A stretch of DNA of 64,000 nucleotides from Lachnospiraceae bacterium (GTDB lineage: Bacteria; Bacillota; Clostridia; Lachnospirales; Lachnospiraceae), in NCBI GenBank assembly GCA_015057635.1, contig SVEB01000090.1:1-64000 (forward strand). Direction: 5' to 3'. A program made the translations under genes and the position numbers. The notes below the pieces were generated by a model. It was not told where the DNA came from. It did not search any database and was given only the letters and a program-made list of their open reading frames with translations. This document shows, piece after piece, positions 56,733 through 64,000 of the stretch (positions are counted from its first letter, which is position 1; every line of letters starts with the position of its first letter).

Positions 56733-57662
56733 ATGTATACGGTTGGATTAGAAAAATTAGTTGATAAAATGAAACTTGAAAATTGTACGCCAGATATAGA
56801 TATCAGCAGTATTAAGATTACGCAGCCGGAAGTAAACCGTCCAGCGCTTCAGCTTACTGGATTTTTTGATTACTTCGATTCGGACCGTGTCCAGATTATC
56901 GGAAACGTGGAACATGCTTATCTTCAGAAGATGGAGAAAGATCATGGGATTGGCATTATGAGAAAGCTTATGAGCTTCAAGATGCCTTGTATCGTATTCT
57001 GCCGCGGAATCGAAGTGTCAGAGGAGTTCATTAAGATCGCTCTGGAAGAAGGAGTCCCTATTTTAAGAACGGATAAGACGACATCTTCGTTTATGGGAGA
57101 GGTCATCCGCTGGCTAAAGGTGGAGCTGGCGCCTCGTATTTCTATCCATGGTGTTTTAGTGGATGTTTACGGCGAAGGTATTTTAATTATGGGTGAAAGC
57201 GGCATTGGTAAGAGCGAGGCTGCGCTTGAGCTGATTAAGAGAGGACATCGTCTGGTTACGGATGACGTGGTTGAGATTAAGAAGGTTAGTGATGATACCT
57301 TAATCGGTACAGCACCGGATATCACCAGACATTTCATCGAGTTAAGAGGTATCGGCATTATCGACGTTAAGACATTATTCGGTGTAGAAAGTGTTAAGAA
57401 TACACAGTCCATCGACTTAGTTATTAAGTTAGAGGAATGGGTGAAGGATAAGGAATACGACAGACTTGGACTTGAGGAACAGTATACGGAGTTCCTTGGC
57501 AATAAGGTCGTATGTCATAACATTCCGATCCGTCCGGGCCGTAACTTAGCCGTTATCTGTGAATCCGCAGCGGTTAACTACCGTCAGAAGAAGATGGGTT
57601 ACAATGCGGCACAGGAACTTTATAACCGTGTGACAAATAACCTGATGAAGAAGAAGTGGTAG
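56733..57662 (+). CDS. hprK: HPr kinase/phosphorylase
   Basis: 309 residues. Phosphorylates Ser46 of HPr (and Crh) and reverses it, the sensor of carbon catabolite control in Firmicutes. Walker A GESGIGKSEAALELIKRGH near residue 153, catalytic His in VDVYGEGI/H region, signature ELRGIGIIDVKTLFGVESVK. Starts a run of related genes (glucokinase, rapZ, whiA, HPr-like). Confidence 0.96.
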   Translation: MYTVGLEKLVDKMKLENCTPDIDISSIKITQPEVNRPALQLTGFFDYFDSDRVQIIGNVEHAYLQKMEKDHGIGIMRKLMSFKMPCIVFCRGIEVSEEFIKIALEEGVPILRTDKTTSSFMGEVIRWLKVELAPRISIHGVLVDVYGEGILIMGESGIGKSEAALELIKRGHRLVTDDVVEIKKVSDDTLIGTAPDITRHFIELRGIGIIDVKTLFGVESVKNTQSIDLVIKLEEWVKDKEYDRLGLEEQYTEFLGNKVVCHNIPIRPGRNLAVICESAAVNYRQKKMGYNAAQELYNRVTNNLMKKKW

Positions 57663-57795
57663 GAGAATTTTTTTAGAATCCATATTTGGTATGGACAACT
57701 TTCACAGAGCGTGCGAAGGCATGCGGCGAAAACGTTTGGTTACAGTATGAAAGCATTAAGATCTTGAAAATACAAAATGCGGAGGATATTTTGAT

Positions 57796-58758
57796 ATGGA
57801 TAAAGTTTGCTTTGGTATTGATATTGGAGGAACAAGCGTTAAATGTGGTTTATTTACGGATAATGGGGCTCTTCTTGATAAATGGGAGGTCCCAACAAGG
57901 AAAGAGAATAACGGCGAGCATATCTTAGAGGATATTGCGGAAAGCATTCAAAAGAAGATGAAGGAGAGAGAGCTAGGATTTTCTGATGTGGCAGGTGTTG
58001 GCATGGGGGTGCCGGGACCGATCACAGAGGAAGGTAAGGTACTCAAATGCGCCAACTTAGGATGGGGCATTTTCAATGTGAATGAAAAAATGAGCGATCT
58101 TATTCATCTTCCTGTTGTAGCAGCTAATGATGCGAATGTGGCAGCCCTTGGCGAGATGTGGATGGGCGGCGGCAAAGGATACGAGGATGTGATTATGGTA
58201 ACGCTCGGTACCGGTGTTGGCGGCGGTGTCATCTTAGGAGGCAAGGTGGTCGCCGGAAGCAACGGAGCCGGCGGTGAGATCGGTCATATGATCGTGAATC
58301 CGAAGGAGACGGATGTATGCGGATGTGGCGGACATGGCCATTTGGAGCAGTATGCGTCTGCGACCGGCATTGTAAGGCTTGCAAAGAAGAAGCTAAAGGA
58401 AAGCGATGTCGATTCTTCCTTACGAAACCTGGTTTCCATCAGCGCGAAGGATATCTTCGATGCGGCAAAAGAGGAGGATGCAGTGGCCAAGGAGCTAATT
58501 GAGGAGCTTGGGTTTTATTTAGGAACTGCTCTCGCTCATGTGGCATGTGTGGTGGACCCGCAGGTGTTTGTAATCGGAGGCGGCGTTTCCAGAGCTGGAA
58601 ATATATTAATAGAAACTGTCGAAAAGTATTATAATAATAATATTTTATTTGCTTTGCAGCAAAAAGAGTTCCGTCTTGCGGAGCTTGGAAATGATGCAGG
58701 CATTTACGGAGCAGCAAAACTGATTTTAATGAAGGATGCGTCAATGCAGCCTGCATAA
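57796..58758 (+). CDS. glk: ROK-family glucokinase
   Basis: 320 residues. Phosphorylates glucose with ATP. FGIDIGGTSVKCGLFTD phosphate-binding N-terminus, GMGVPGPITEEG, AANDANVAALGEMWMG with the catalytic Asp, LGTGVGGGVILGGK, and the ROK zinc motif CGCGGHGHLEQYAS. GGAGG ribosome site. 133 bases after hprK; no gene seen between. Confidence 0.93.
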   Translation: MDKVCFGIDIGGTSVKCGLFTDNGALLDKWEVPTRKENNGEHILEDIAESIQKKMKERELGFSDVAGVGMGVPGPITEEGKVLKCANLGWGIFNVNEKMSDLIHLPVVAANDANVAALGEMWMGGGKGYEDVIMVTLGTGVGGGVILGGKVVAGSNGAGGEIGHMIVNPKETDVCGCGGHGHLEQYASATGIVRLAKKKLKESDVDSSLRNLVSISAKDIFDAAKEEDAVAKELIEELGFYLGTALAHVACVVDPQVFVIGGGVSRAGNILIETVEKYYNNNILFALQQKEFRLAELGNDAGIYGAAKLILMKDASMQPA

Positions 58759-58823
58759 GGATTTTGTATGCTGCATACATTCAAGATAGAATGATAGTTA
58801 GAAAGTGATAGAGGGTAAATTAA

Positions 58824-59765
58824 TTGGATACATTGTTTTATGAGAGGCTGAAAACATTATTAAAGGAAGAGCAGATTTTAGTGAATGAGCCATTAAAGGC
58901 ACATACTACATTTAAAATCGGAGGACCTGCGGATTATTATGTGATCGCAGATGACGTGGATCAGGTAAGACAGATCATCTTCTGCTGCAAGTTAGCGAAG
59001 ATGCCTTATTTTATTATTGGAAATGGAAGCAATCTTTTATTTGCGGATGAAGGATATCGCGGTGTGATCATCCGTCTTGCAGAATCCGCTCATCCGGTAA
59101 GAGTGATCGCCGATGGTGATTCATTGGAAGTGGAAGCAGATGCAGGAATCTTATTATCCAAGTTTGCGAATCAGGTATGCAAGGCTGGATACACTGGATT
59201 TGAGTTTGCTACCGGAATTCCGGGAACACTTGGCGGTGCGGTATTTATGAATGCCGGCGCATATGGCGGGGAGATCAAGGACTGCATCATCAGTGCAGAT
59301 GTACTAGATGAGACAGGAAAGGTTGTCACACTTTCAAAGGAAGAGTTAAAGCTTGGATATAGAAGCTCCGCGATTCAGGGAAGCAACTATATCGTATTAT
59401 CCGCGAAGTTTTCTTTTGTAAGAGGCGACTTAGAGGAAATCTTAGAGAAATCCACAGACTTTAACAGACAGAGAAGAGAGAAACAGCCGCTTGAGTATCC
59501 AAGCGCAGGCAGCATGTTCAAACGTCCGGTTGGCTATTTCGCAGGAAAGCTGATCATGGATGCAGGATTAAGAGGATATCGTGTCGGAGATGCGATGATT
59601 TCGGAAAAACACTGTGGCTTCGTAGTGAATGCGGGTAATGCCACAGCAAAGGATGTACTGCAGTTGATCAAGGAAGTACAGGATATTGTATTTGAGAAAT
59701 TCGGAGTTAAGATAGAGACAGAAGTGCGATTTATTGAGGAACAGGGCGGATGTAAGAGCGAGTAA
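58824..59765 (+). CDS. murB: UDP-N-acetylenolpyruvoylglucosamine reductase
   Basis: 313 residues, type II MurB. Second step of peptidoglycan precursor synthesis, FAD- and NADPH-dependent. [67 protein letters not shown] with the catalytic Ser, [11 protein letters not shown]. The start is a TTG with GAGGG upstream; the next in-frame ATG would cut into the conserved N-terminus. Confidence 0.95.
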   Translation: MDTLFYERLKTLLKEEQILVNEPLKAHTTFKIGGPADYYVIADDVDQVRQIIFCCKLAKMPYFIIGNGSNLLFADEGYRGVIIRLAESAHPVRVIADGDSLEVEADAGILLSKFANQVCKAGYTGFEFATGIPGTLGGAVFMNAGAYGGEIKDCIISADVLDETGKVVTLSKEELKLGYRSSAIQGSNYIVLSAKFSFVRGDLEEILEKSTDFNRQRREKQPLEYPSAGSMFKRPVGYFAGKLIMDAGLRGYRVGDAMISEKHCGFVVNAGNATAKDVLQLIKEVQDIVFEKFGVKIETEVRFIEEQGGCKSE

Positions 59766-59798
59766 TTTCGTTCTTGATCCGGGGGAGGTAAAACAATT

Positions 59799-60653
59799 AT
59801 GCGATTTGTGATTGTAACAGGAATGTCCGGCGCAGGCAAAAGCTCTGTGCTTAAGATGCTTGAGGACGCCGGATATTTCTGTGTTGATAATCTTCCAATC
59901 CCGCTGCTTTTGACATTTGCAAGACTGACGGTGACGGAGAATAAATTTACAAAGGTAGCGCTTGGGATTGATATTCGAAATGGACAGGCGCTCGATGAGA
60001 TCGGGGATATATTAGATTCAGCGGAGAAAAGCGGCTATAAATACGAGATCCTGTTTTTAGAGGCAAGCACAGAGGTGCTTGTGAAACGATACAAGGAGAC
60101 AAGGAGAACGCATCCGCTGTCCGGAAATGGAAGAATTGACAAAGGCATTGAACTTGAGAGGGAAAAGCTAACTTCTCTTAAGAAACGAGCCGATTATATA
60201 TTGGATACATCAAGGCTTTTAATTCGTGAATTAAAGGTTGAGATTGATAATATATTTGTACAGAACAGGTCGTATCATAACTTTTTTATCACTGTTTTAT
60301 CTTTCGGGTTTAAGTATGGAATCCCGAATGATTCGGATCTGGTATTCGATGTGCGCTTTTTAGAGAATCCGTATTATGTACCCGAATTAAAGCCGAAGAC
60401 CGGGAATGACAAGGAAGTACGGGATTTTGTGATGGCGCTTCCGGGAGCACAGATTTTCTCGGACAAACTGGAGGATATGATTACGTTCCTGATTCCTAAT
60501 TATATTGCAGAAGGTAAGAACCAGCTTGTGATCAGTATTGGGTGCACAGGCGGCAAGCATCGTTCTGTGACTCTTGCCAATGAACTTGCAAGGCGCCTTG
60601 GCAAGACGGAATATGGCGTGAAGGTGGAGCACAGAGACATTGAGAAGGGGTAG
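59799..60653 (+). CDS. rapZ: RNase adapter / nucleotide-binding protein RapZ (YvcJ)
   Basis: 284 residues. Walker A TGMSGAGKSSVLKMLED at residues 7-23, FCVDNLPIPLL, and the C-terminal GCTGGKHRSVTLANEL ligand-binding motif. In Bacillus, YvcJ hydrolyses GTP and lies in the yvcIJKL-crh cluster. Here rapZ is followed directly (6 bases) by whiA; yvcK/mgfK, usually between them in Bacillus, is absent. Confidence 0.95.
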   Translation: MRFVIVTGMSGAGKSSVLKMLEDAGYFCVDNLPIPLLLTFARLTVTENKFTKVALGIDIRNGQALDEIGDILDSAEKSGYKYEILFLEASTEVLVKRYKETRRTHPLSGNGRIDKGIELEREKLTSLKKRADYILDTSRLLIRELKVEIDNIFVQNRSYHNFFITVLSFGFKYGIPNDSDLVFDVRFLENPYYVPELKPKTGNDKEVRDFVMALPGAQIFSDKLEDMITFLIPNYIAEGKNQLVISIGCTGGKHRSVTLANELARRLGKTEYGVKVEHRDIEKG

Positions 60654-60659
60654 AAGACA

Positions 60660-61598
60660 ATGTCGTTTTCAAAAGAGGTTAAGGAGGAGTTACTAAAGCA
60701 GATCAGTCCTGCGAGGCATTGCATGATTGCAGAGATCGCAGCACTGCTTAGTATATGTGGCCGGATTATTCCAGGAGAAGATGGCAGAATATCGCTTGTG
60801 ATTCATACGGAAAACATTACGGTTGCCAGAAAATACTTTACACTCGTTCAAAAAACATTTAATATTAATACGGAGATTTTGGTTCGCAGAAACATGGCAG
60901 TTAAAAATAGCACACTGTATATCTTGGCCGTGCATCATGAGGATGCCGTGCGGATTGCAGGGGCTGCAAAGATTGCCTACCAGGGTGTGACGGAAGAAAA
61001 AGGGCTGATGTGTGACAGCCTGATTGTCCAGAATACCTGCTGTAAACGAAGTTTTATCAGAGGTGCATATCTTGCCGGAGGGTCCATGAGCGATCCGGAG
61101 AAGGCGTATCACTTGGAAATTGTTATGCCTGATGAGATTCGGGCGCTTAAGCTTCAGGAAATTATCAATACTTTCTTAATCGATGCGAAGGTAATCAAGC
61201 GGAAACGCTATTATGTCGTATACCTTAAGGAAGGTTCACAGATTGCGGATATACTTAATGTGATGGAAGCGCATATCGCGATGATGAGTTTTGAAAATAT
61301 TCGGATCGTGAAGGAGATGCGTAACTCCATTAACCGCCAGGTGAACTGTGAGGCGGCTAACATCAATAAGACGGTGGTGGCGGCTACAAAGCAGATTGAT
61401 GATATCATATACATTAGAGACACGATTGGATTTGAAAAACTGTCGGAGGGACTTGAGGAGATCGCCGGTCTTAGGATCGCATTTCCGGAGGCATCGCTTA
61501 AGGAATTGGGCGCTATGTTAAATCCGCCGATTGGAAAGAGTGGGGTTAACCACCGTTTGAAGAAGTTAAGTCTTATTGCAGATGGATTAAGGGATTAA
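60660..61598 (+). CDS. whiA: DNA-binding protein WhiA
   Basis: 312 residues. LAGLIDADG-like N-terminal domain (RGAYLAGGSMSDPEKAYHLE) and C-terminal helix-turn-helix WhiA domain (EASLKELGAMLNPPIGKSGV, NHRLKKL). Sporulation regulator in Streptomyces; in Firmicutes linked to cell division and chromosome segregation. 23 bases before the HPr-like gene. Confidence 0.96.
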   Translation: MSFSKEVKEELLKQISPARHCMIAEIAALLSICGRIIPGEDGRISLVIHTENITVARKYFTLVQKTFNINTEILVRRNMAVKNSTLYILAVHHEDAVRIAGAAKIAYQGVTEEKGLMCDSLIVQNTCCKRSFIRGAYLAGGSMSDPEKAYHLEIVMPDEIRALKLQEIINTFLIDAKVIKRKRYYVVYLKEGSQIADILNVMEAHIAMMSFENIRIVKEMRNSINRQVNCEAANINKTVVAATKQIDDIIYIRDTIGFEKLSEGLEEIAGLRIAFPEASLKELGAMLNPPIGKSGVNHRLKKLSLIADGLRD

Positions 61599-61621
61599 CG
61601 TATTACAAGGAGGAAGTAATA

Positions 61622-61876
61622 ATGATTTCAAAGAAGATGACAATTAAAATTCCTACAGGACTTGAAGCTAGACCGGTTGCTTTATTGGTACAGGTTGCTA
61701 GCCAGTATGAAAGCAATGTTTATGTGGAATGCGAAAACAAGAAGATTAATGCGAAGTCTATTATGGGGATGATGAGCCTTGGCCTTCCAGCCGGTGAAGA
61801 AATCACAATCACCGTGGACGGCTCCGACGAAGAAGCAGCCCTCGCTAACATAGAAAAATACATTTGCGGTGAGTAG
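61622..61876 (+). CDS. HPr-like protein without His15 (Crh-like)
   Basis: 84 residues, HPr fold. The active-site loop reads TGLEARPVALLVQ: the phosphorylated His15 of HPr (GLHARP) is Glu here. The regulatory Ser46 site is kept (NAKSIMGMMSLGL). B. subtilis Crh has the same pattern (Gln15, Ser46 kept) and also lies just downstream of whiA. It would be a substrate of HprK at 56733 and act in catabolite control, not PTS sugar transfer. AAGGAGGAAG ribosome site. Confidence 0.9.
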   Translation: MISKKMTIKIPTGLEARPVALLVQVASQYESNVYVECENKKINAKSIMGMMSLGLPAGEEITITVDGSDEEAALANIEKYICGE

Positions 61877-61883
61877 AGATTTT

Positions 61884-62087
61884 CTGCCCTCCGCCCCGCC
61901 CCCCAGCACCCGCCCGCGAGTATGATTCCCGTGTTCGGACGCAGGGAGGACAAAAAAGGCCCGGATTCCGCGAGGCTCAGACACAAGTGTCTGCTCCTCG
62001 CGGAATCCGGGCCTTTTTTGTTCACCCTGAGCCGGACACGGCGAATCATACTCGCGGACGGGCGCTGGGGGGCGGGGCGGAGGGCAG
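61884..62087. repeat. 204-bp GC-rich inverted repeat
   Basis: The left arm begins CTGCCCTCCGCCCCGCC and includes CGAGTATGATTC; the right arm ends GGCGGGGCGGAGGGCAG and includes GAATCATACTCG. The arms, about 54 bases each, match with only a few mismatches. Palindromic DNA makes both strands encode similar false peptides (GPDSAR...LAESGPFL). Confidence 0.8.
61952..62019. terminator. Very strong bidirectional hairpin terminator
   Basis: AAAAAAGGCCCGGATTCCGC pairs with GCGGAATCCGGGCCTTTTTT, with an inner AGACAC/GTGTCT helix. A run of six on both sides allows termination on both strands. It would end the hprK-whiA-HPr transcription unit. Confidence 0.85.
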
Positions 62088-62109
62088 CTCTGTCGCATGC
62101 GCGACAGAG
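62088..62109 (+). repeat. Hairpin adjacent to inverted repeat
   Basis: CTCTGTCGC, ATGC, GCGACAGAG: perfect 9-bp stem immediately after the long inverted repeat. Confidence 0.6.
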
Positions 62110-62151
62110 GCTGAACGACGGGTGGGCGGTGAGGAAAGATGATGGAGGAAG

Positions 62152-62325
62152 TGGACAGGGCTGCGAAGAGGCGAATGGAGAGAGGGAGAAGGAGTTAGCT
62201 CGGTTTGAGGTGGAAAGAAAAAGAGATGAGGAATAGACAGCGCTGCGAAGCAGCGACTGATGAAGGGGAGAGAAGGGGAAGGTGCTGGCTTGGTTTTTGA
62301 GAGAGGGCCAGAAAAGAAGAGTGAG
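62152..62325 (+). repeat. Degenerate tandem repeat, about 80-90 bp unit
   Basis: Unit 1 (62152-62230) and unit 2 (62234-62325) share GACAG-GCTGCGAAG at the start, a GGAGAGA/GGGAGA purine tract, (T)GGCT(C/T)GGTTT in the middle and AGAAAAAGAG at the end. A partial third start may be at 62103. Unit 2 also holds a CGCTGC-GAA-GCAGCG hairpin. Confidence 0.5.
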
Positions 62326-62429
62326 GAGTGGGAGTGTTCGAAGAGCACTTCGAGCGCAAGAGGGGGGGATGAGGTGACGATGGCTGCCAGGGACTCCATG
62401 AATTTTCGGTAGGAAACGGGGGACAATCA

Positions 62430-62438
62430 TGCTATAAT
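62430..62438 (+). promoter_or_regulatory. Putative dnaE promoter (extended -10)
   Basis: TGCTATAAT at 62430-62438 is an extended -10. No convincing -35 is present. Followed by a 54-base leader and AAGGTAGG ribosome site. Confidence 0.5.
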
Positions 62439-62492
62439 TAAATGTATGTTAATGTAATGATAGAATGTTTTTATATATAAAGGTAGGTAAGT

Positions 62493-64000
62493 ATGATGAA
62501 TTTTACCCATTTGCATGTCCATACGGAGTATAGCTTGTTGGATGGATCGGGGAAGATCAAGGAAATGGTTATGCGGGCGAAAGAGCTTGGCATGGACAGT
62601 CTGGCGATTACGGACCATGGGGTTATGTATGGTGCGATTGATTTTTACCGGGCGTGTCTTTCGGAGGGGATTAAGCCGATCCTTGGGTGTGAGGTGTATG
62701 TGGCACCGAATTCCCGATTTGATAAGGAAGGCGGGACCAGCGAGGACCGGTATTATCATTTGATTTTGTTGGCTGAGAATAATGTTGGATACCAGAACCT
62801 GGTTAAGATTGTTTCTAAGGGGTTCACGGAAGGGTTTTATTATAAGCCTCGCGTGGATTATGAGGTTCTTAAGCAATATAGTGAAGGGATTATCGCGCTT
62901 TCTGCCTGCTTAGCGGGTGAGGTTGCGAGTAATTTAAGAAAAGGGTTCTATGAGGAAGCGAAGAGCTCAGCCTTAAAGCTACAGAGCGTGTTCGGAAAGG
63001 ATAATTTCTTCTTGGAGCTTCAGGATCATGGATATCCGGAACAGCAGACGGTGAATCAGGGGCTGATCCGCATGAGCGCGGAGACCGGGATTCCACTTGT
63101 GGCAACGAATGACGTTCACTATACGTTTGACACTGACGTGATTCCGCACGATATCTTACTGTGTATTCAGACACAGAGGAAGGTGGCGGATGAGGATCGT
63201 ATGCGGTATGAGGGCGGTCAGTTCTACTTAAAGTCTCCGGAAGAGATGTACGAGCTGTTCCCTTATGCGAAAGAGGCTCTTGAGAATACCCATAAGATTG
63301 CAGAACGCTGTCAGGTGGAGATTGAGTTTGGACATTATAAGCTGCCAAAATATGATGTGCCGGATGGATATACGGCATGGGAGTATTTACAGAAGATCTG
63401 TAAGGAAGGGTTAGAACGTCGTTACGGAAATCCCGGAGAGGAGTTAAAGGAACGCCTTTCTTATGAGCTGAATACGATTAAGGATATGGGATTCGTGGAT
63501 TATTTCTTAATTGTATGGGACTTTATTAAGTATGCAAGGGATAACGGGATCGCTGTTGGTCCGGGACGAGGCAGTGCGGCCGGAAGTATTGTTTCTTACT
63601 GTCTTGGCATTACGAATATTGATCCGATTAAGTATAGCCTGTTATTCGAACGTTTCTTAAATCCGGAACGTCTTACGATGCCCGATATCGATATCGACTT
63701 CTGTTTTGAAAGAAGACAGGAAGTGATCGATTATGTTGTGAGAAAGTACGGCGCTGACCGAGTGGTGCAGATCGTAACGTTCGGTACGATGGCGGCGCGT
63801 GGTGTAATAAGAGACGTGGCACGTGCGCTTGATATGCCATATGCGCAGGCAGATTCGGTTGCGAAGATGATTCCGACCGAACTTGGCATCACGATTGATA
63901 AGGCGCTTACGATGAATCCGGACCTTAAGAAGCTTTATGAAAACGATGAGAGCATTAAGTATCTGATCGATATGGCAAGACGTCTTGAGGGTCTTCCTAG
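62493..64000 (+). CDS. dnaE: DNA polymerase III alpha subunit, N-terminal part
   Basis: First 502 residues; runs off the right edge. PHP domain: FTHLHVHTEYSLLDGSGKIK, AITDHGVMYGAIDFYRAC, LVATNDVHYT. Polymerase domain begins with GIAVGPGRGSAAGSIVSYC and the catalytic PDIDIDFCFERR, then VTFGTMAARGVIRDVAR. DnaE type rather than PolC, since no exonuclease insertion splits the PHP domain in the part seen. The double ATG at 62493/62496 leaves a one-residue uncertainty. Confidence 0.96.
   Translation, partial: MMNFTHLHVHTEYSLLDGSGKIKEMVMRAKELGMDSLAITDHGVMYGAIDFYRACLSEGIKPILGCEVYVAPNSRFDKEGGTSEDRYYHLILLAENNVGYQNLVKIVSKGFTEGFYYKPRVDYEVLKQYSEGIIALSACLAGEVASNLRKGFYEEAKSSALKLQSVFGKDNFFLELQDHGYPEQQTVNQGLIRMSAETGIPLVATNDVHYTFDTDVIPHDILLCIQTQRKVADEDRMRYEGGQFYLKSPEEMYELFPYAKEALENTHKIAERCQVEIEFGHYKLPKYDVPDGYTAWEYLQKICKEGLERRYGNPGEELKERLSYELNTIKDMGFVDYFLIVWDFIKYARDNGIAVGPGRGSAAGSIVSYCLGITNIDPIKYSLLFERFLNPERLTMPDIDIDFCFERRQEVIDYVVRKYGADRVVQIVTFGTMAARGVIRDVARALDMPYAQADSVAKMIPTELGITIDKALTMNPDLKKLYENDESIKYLIDMARRLEGLP

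Larger units (their letters stand above)
61877..62492. other. GC-rich structured non-coding block before dnaE
   Basis: 616 bases with no convincing gene despite long open frames on both strands. It contains a 204-bp inverted repeat (61884-62087) with a strong central hairpin (61952-62019), hairpins at 62088-62109, 62241-62255 and 62338-62353, a degenerate tandem repeat (62152-62325) and a purine-rich stretch on the + strand. GC content is far above the rest of the window. See separate entries. Confidence 0.6.

Noticed and set aside
61720-62430. 236-codon minus-strand open frame, and a 104-codon + strand frame at 61922-62236
   Set aside because: Both lie in the GC-rich inverted repeat. They encode similar peptides on opposite strands because of the palindrome, lack ribosome sites and have skewed composition.
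1-64000. CRISPR arrays, insertion sequences, rRNA genes
   Set aside because: No regularly spaced repeats, no transposase-like frame and no rRNA-like sequence seen on either strand.

Overview
The window looks like the chromosome of a Gram-positive anaerobe of the Lachnospiraceae (Clostridia); the genus cannot be told from the sequence. Three things point there: the right-end order hprK - ROK glucokinase - murB - rapZ - whiA - HPr-like gene - dnaE, AT-rich intergenic DNA with AGGAGG-type ribosome sites, and FtsH, UvrC and PyrG of Firmicute type.

Layout. (1) 1-11.8 kb: AT-rich surface-polysaccharide locus A on the + strand, with the end of a priming sugar-phosphate transferase, a DUF1972 rhamnosyltransferase-type enzyme, three more glycosyltransferases (GTs), a Wzy-like polymerase, a hexapeptide acyltransferase, a polysaccharide pyruvyl transferase, a Wzx flippase and a ferredoxin/FrhB-type iron-sulfur protein. 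(2) 11.9-19.9 kb: decayed glycosyltransferase fragments, a tailspike-like beta-helix protein on the minus strand, then an AraC regulator divergent from manC-gmd-fcl (GDP-mannose to GDP-L-fucose) and a GT2 gene. (3) 20-23.6 kb, minus strand: rfbABDC for dTDP-L-rhamnose, with a MerR-methyltransferase fusion gene just upstream. (4) 25-33 kb: VanZ-like gene, tRNA-Gly(CCC), GT2-TPR gene, lspA-like gene, flippase, pyrG, ftsH. (5) 33.2-54.5 kb: polysaccharide locus B with GT4 enzymes, acetyltransferases, a ColD/RfbH-type dehydratase, WecG/TagA-type GT, Wzy, GT2s, a second pyruvyl transferase, GT11 fucosyltransferase, a split FrhB/ferredoxin pair, Wzx and a GT14 enzyme. It also holds a tailspike-like SGNH hydrolase, a second beta-helix protein and a divergent pair of anchored SGNH-like proteins. 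(6) 54.6-64 kb: core genes uvrC, hprK, glucokinase, murB, rapZ, whiA, a Crh-like HPr and the first half of dnaE. A 600-bp GC-rich, highly structured non-coding block precedes dnaE.

How it fits together: the nucleotide-sugar genes supply GDP-fucose and dTDP-rhamnose, and the GT11 and DUF1972 enzymes are plausible users. Each locus has its own polymerase, flippase, pyruvyl transferase and FrhB-type protein, so two polymers are likely made. The most unusual items are: tailspike-like enzymes without secretion signals inside the polysaccharide loci; a divergent SGNH pair in which one copy has lost all three recognisable catalytic residues; an FrhB protein whose ferredoxin domain is a separate gene 2.7 kb away; a PLP-fold enzyme with His replacing the catalytic Lys; a MerR-style operator in a 19-bp promoter spacer ahead of rfbA; an HPr with Glu at position 15; and the long GC-rich hairpin before dnaE. 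No CRISPR array, transposase, integrase or phage structural gene was seen.
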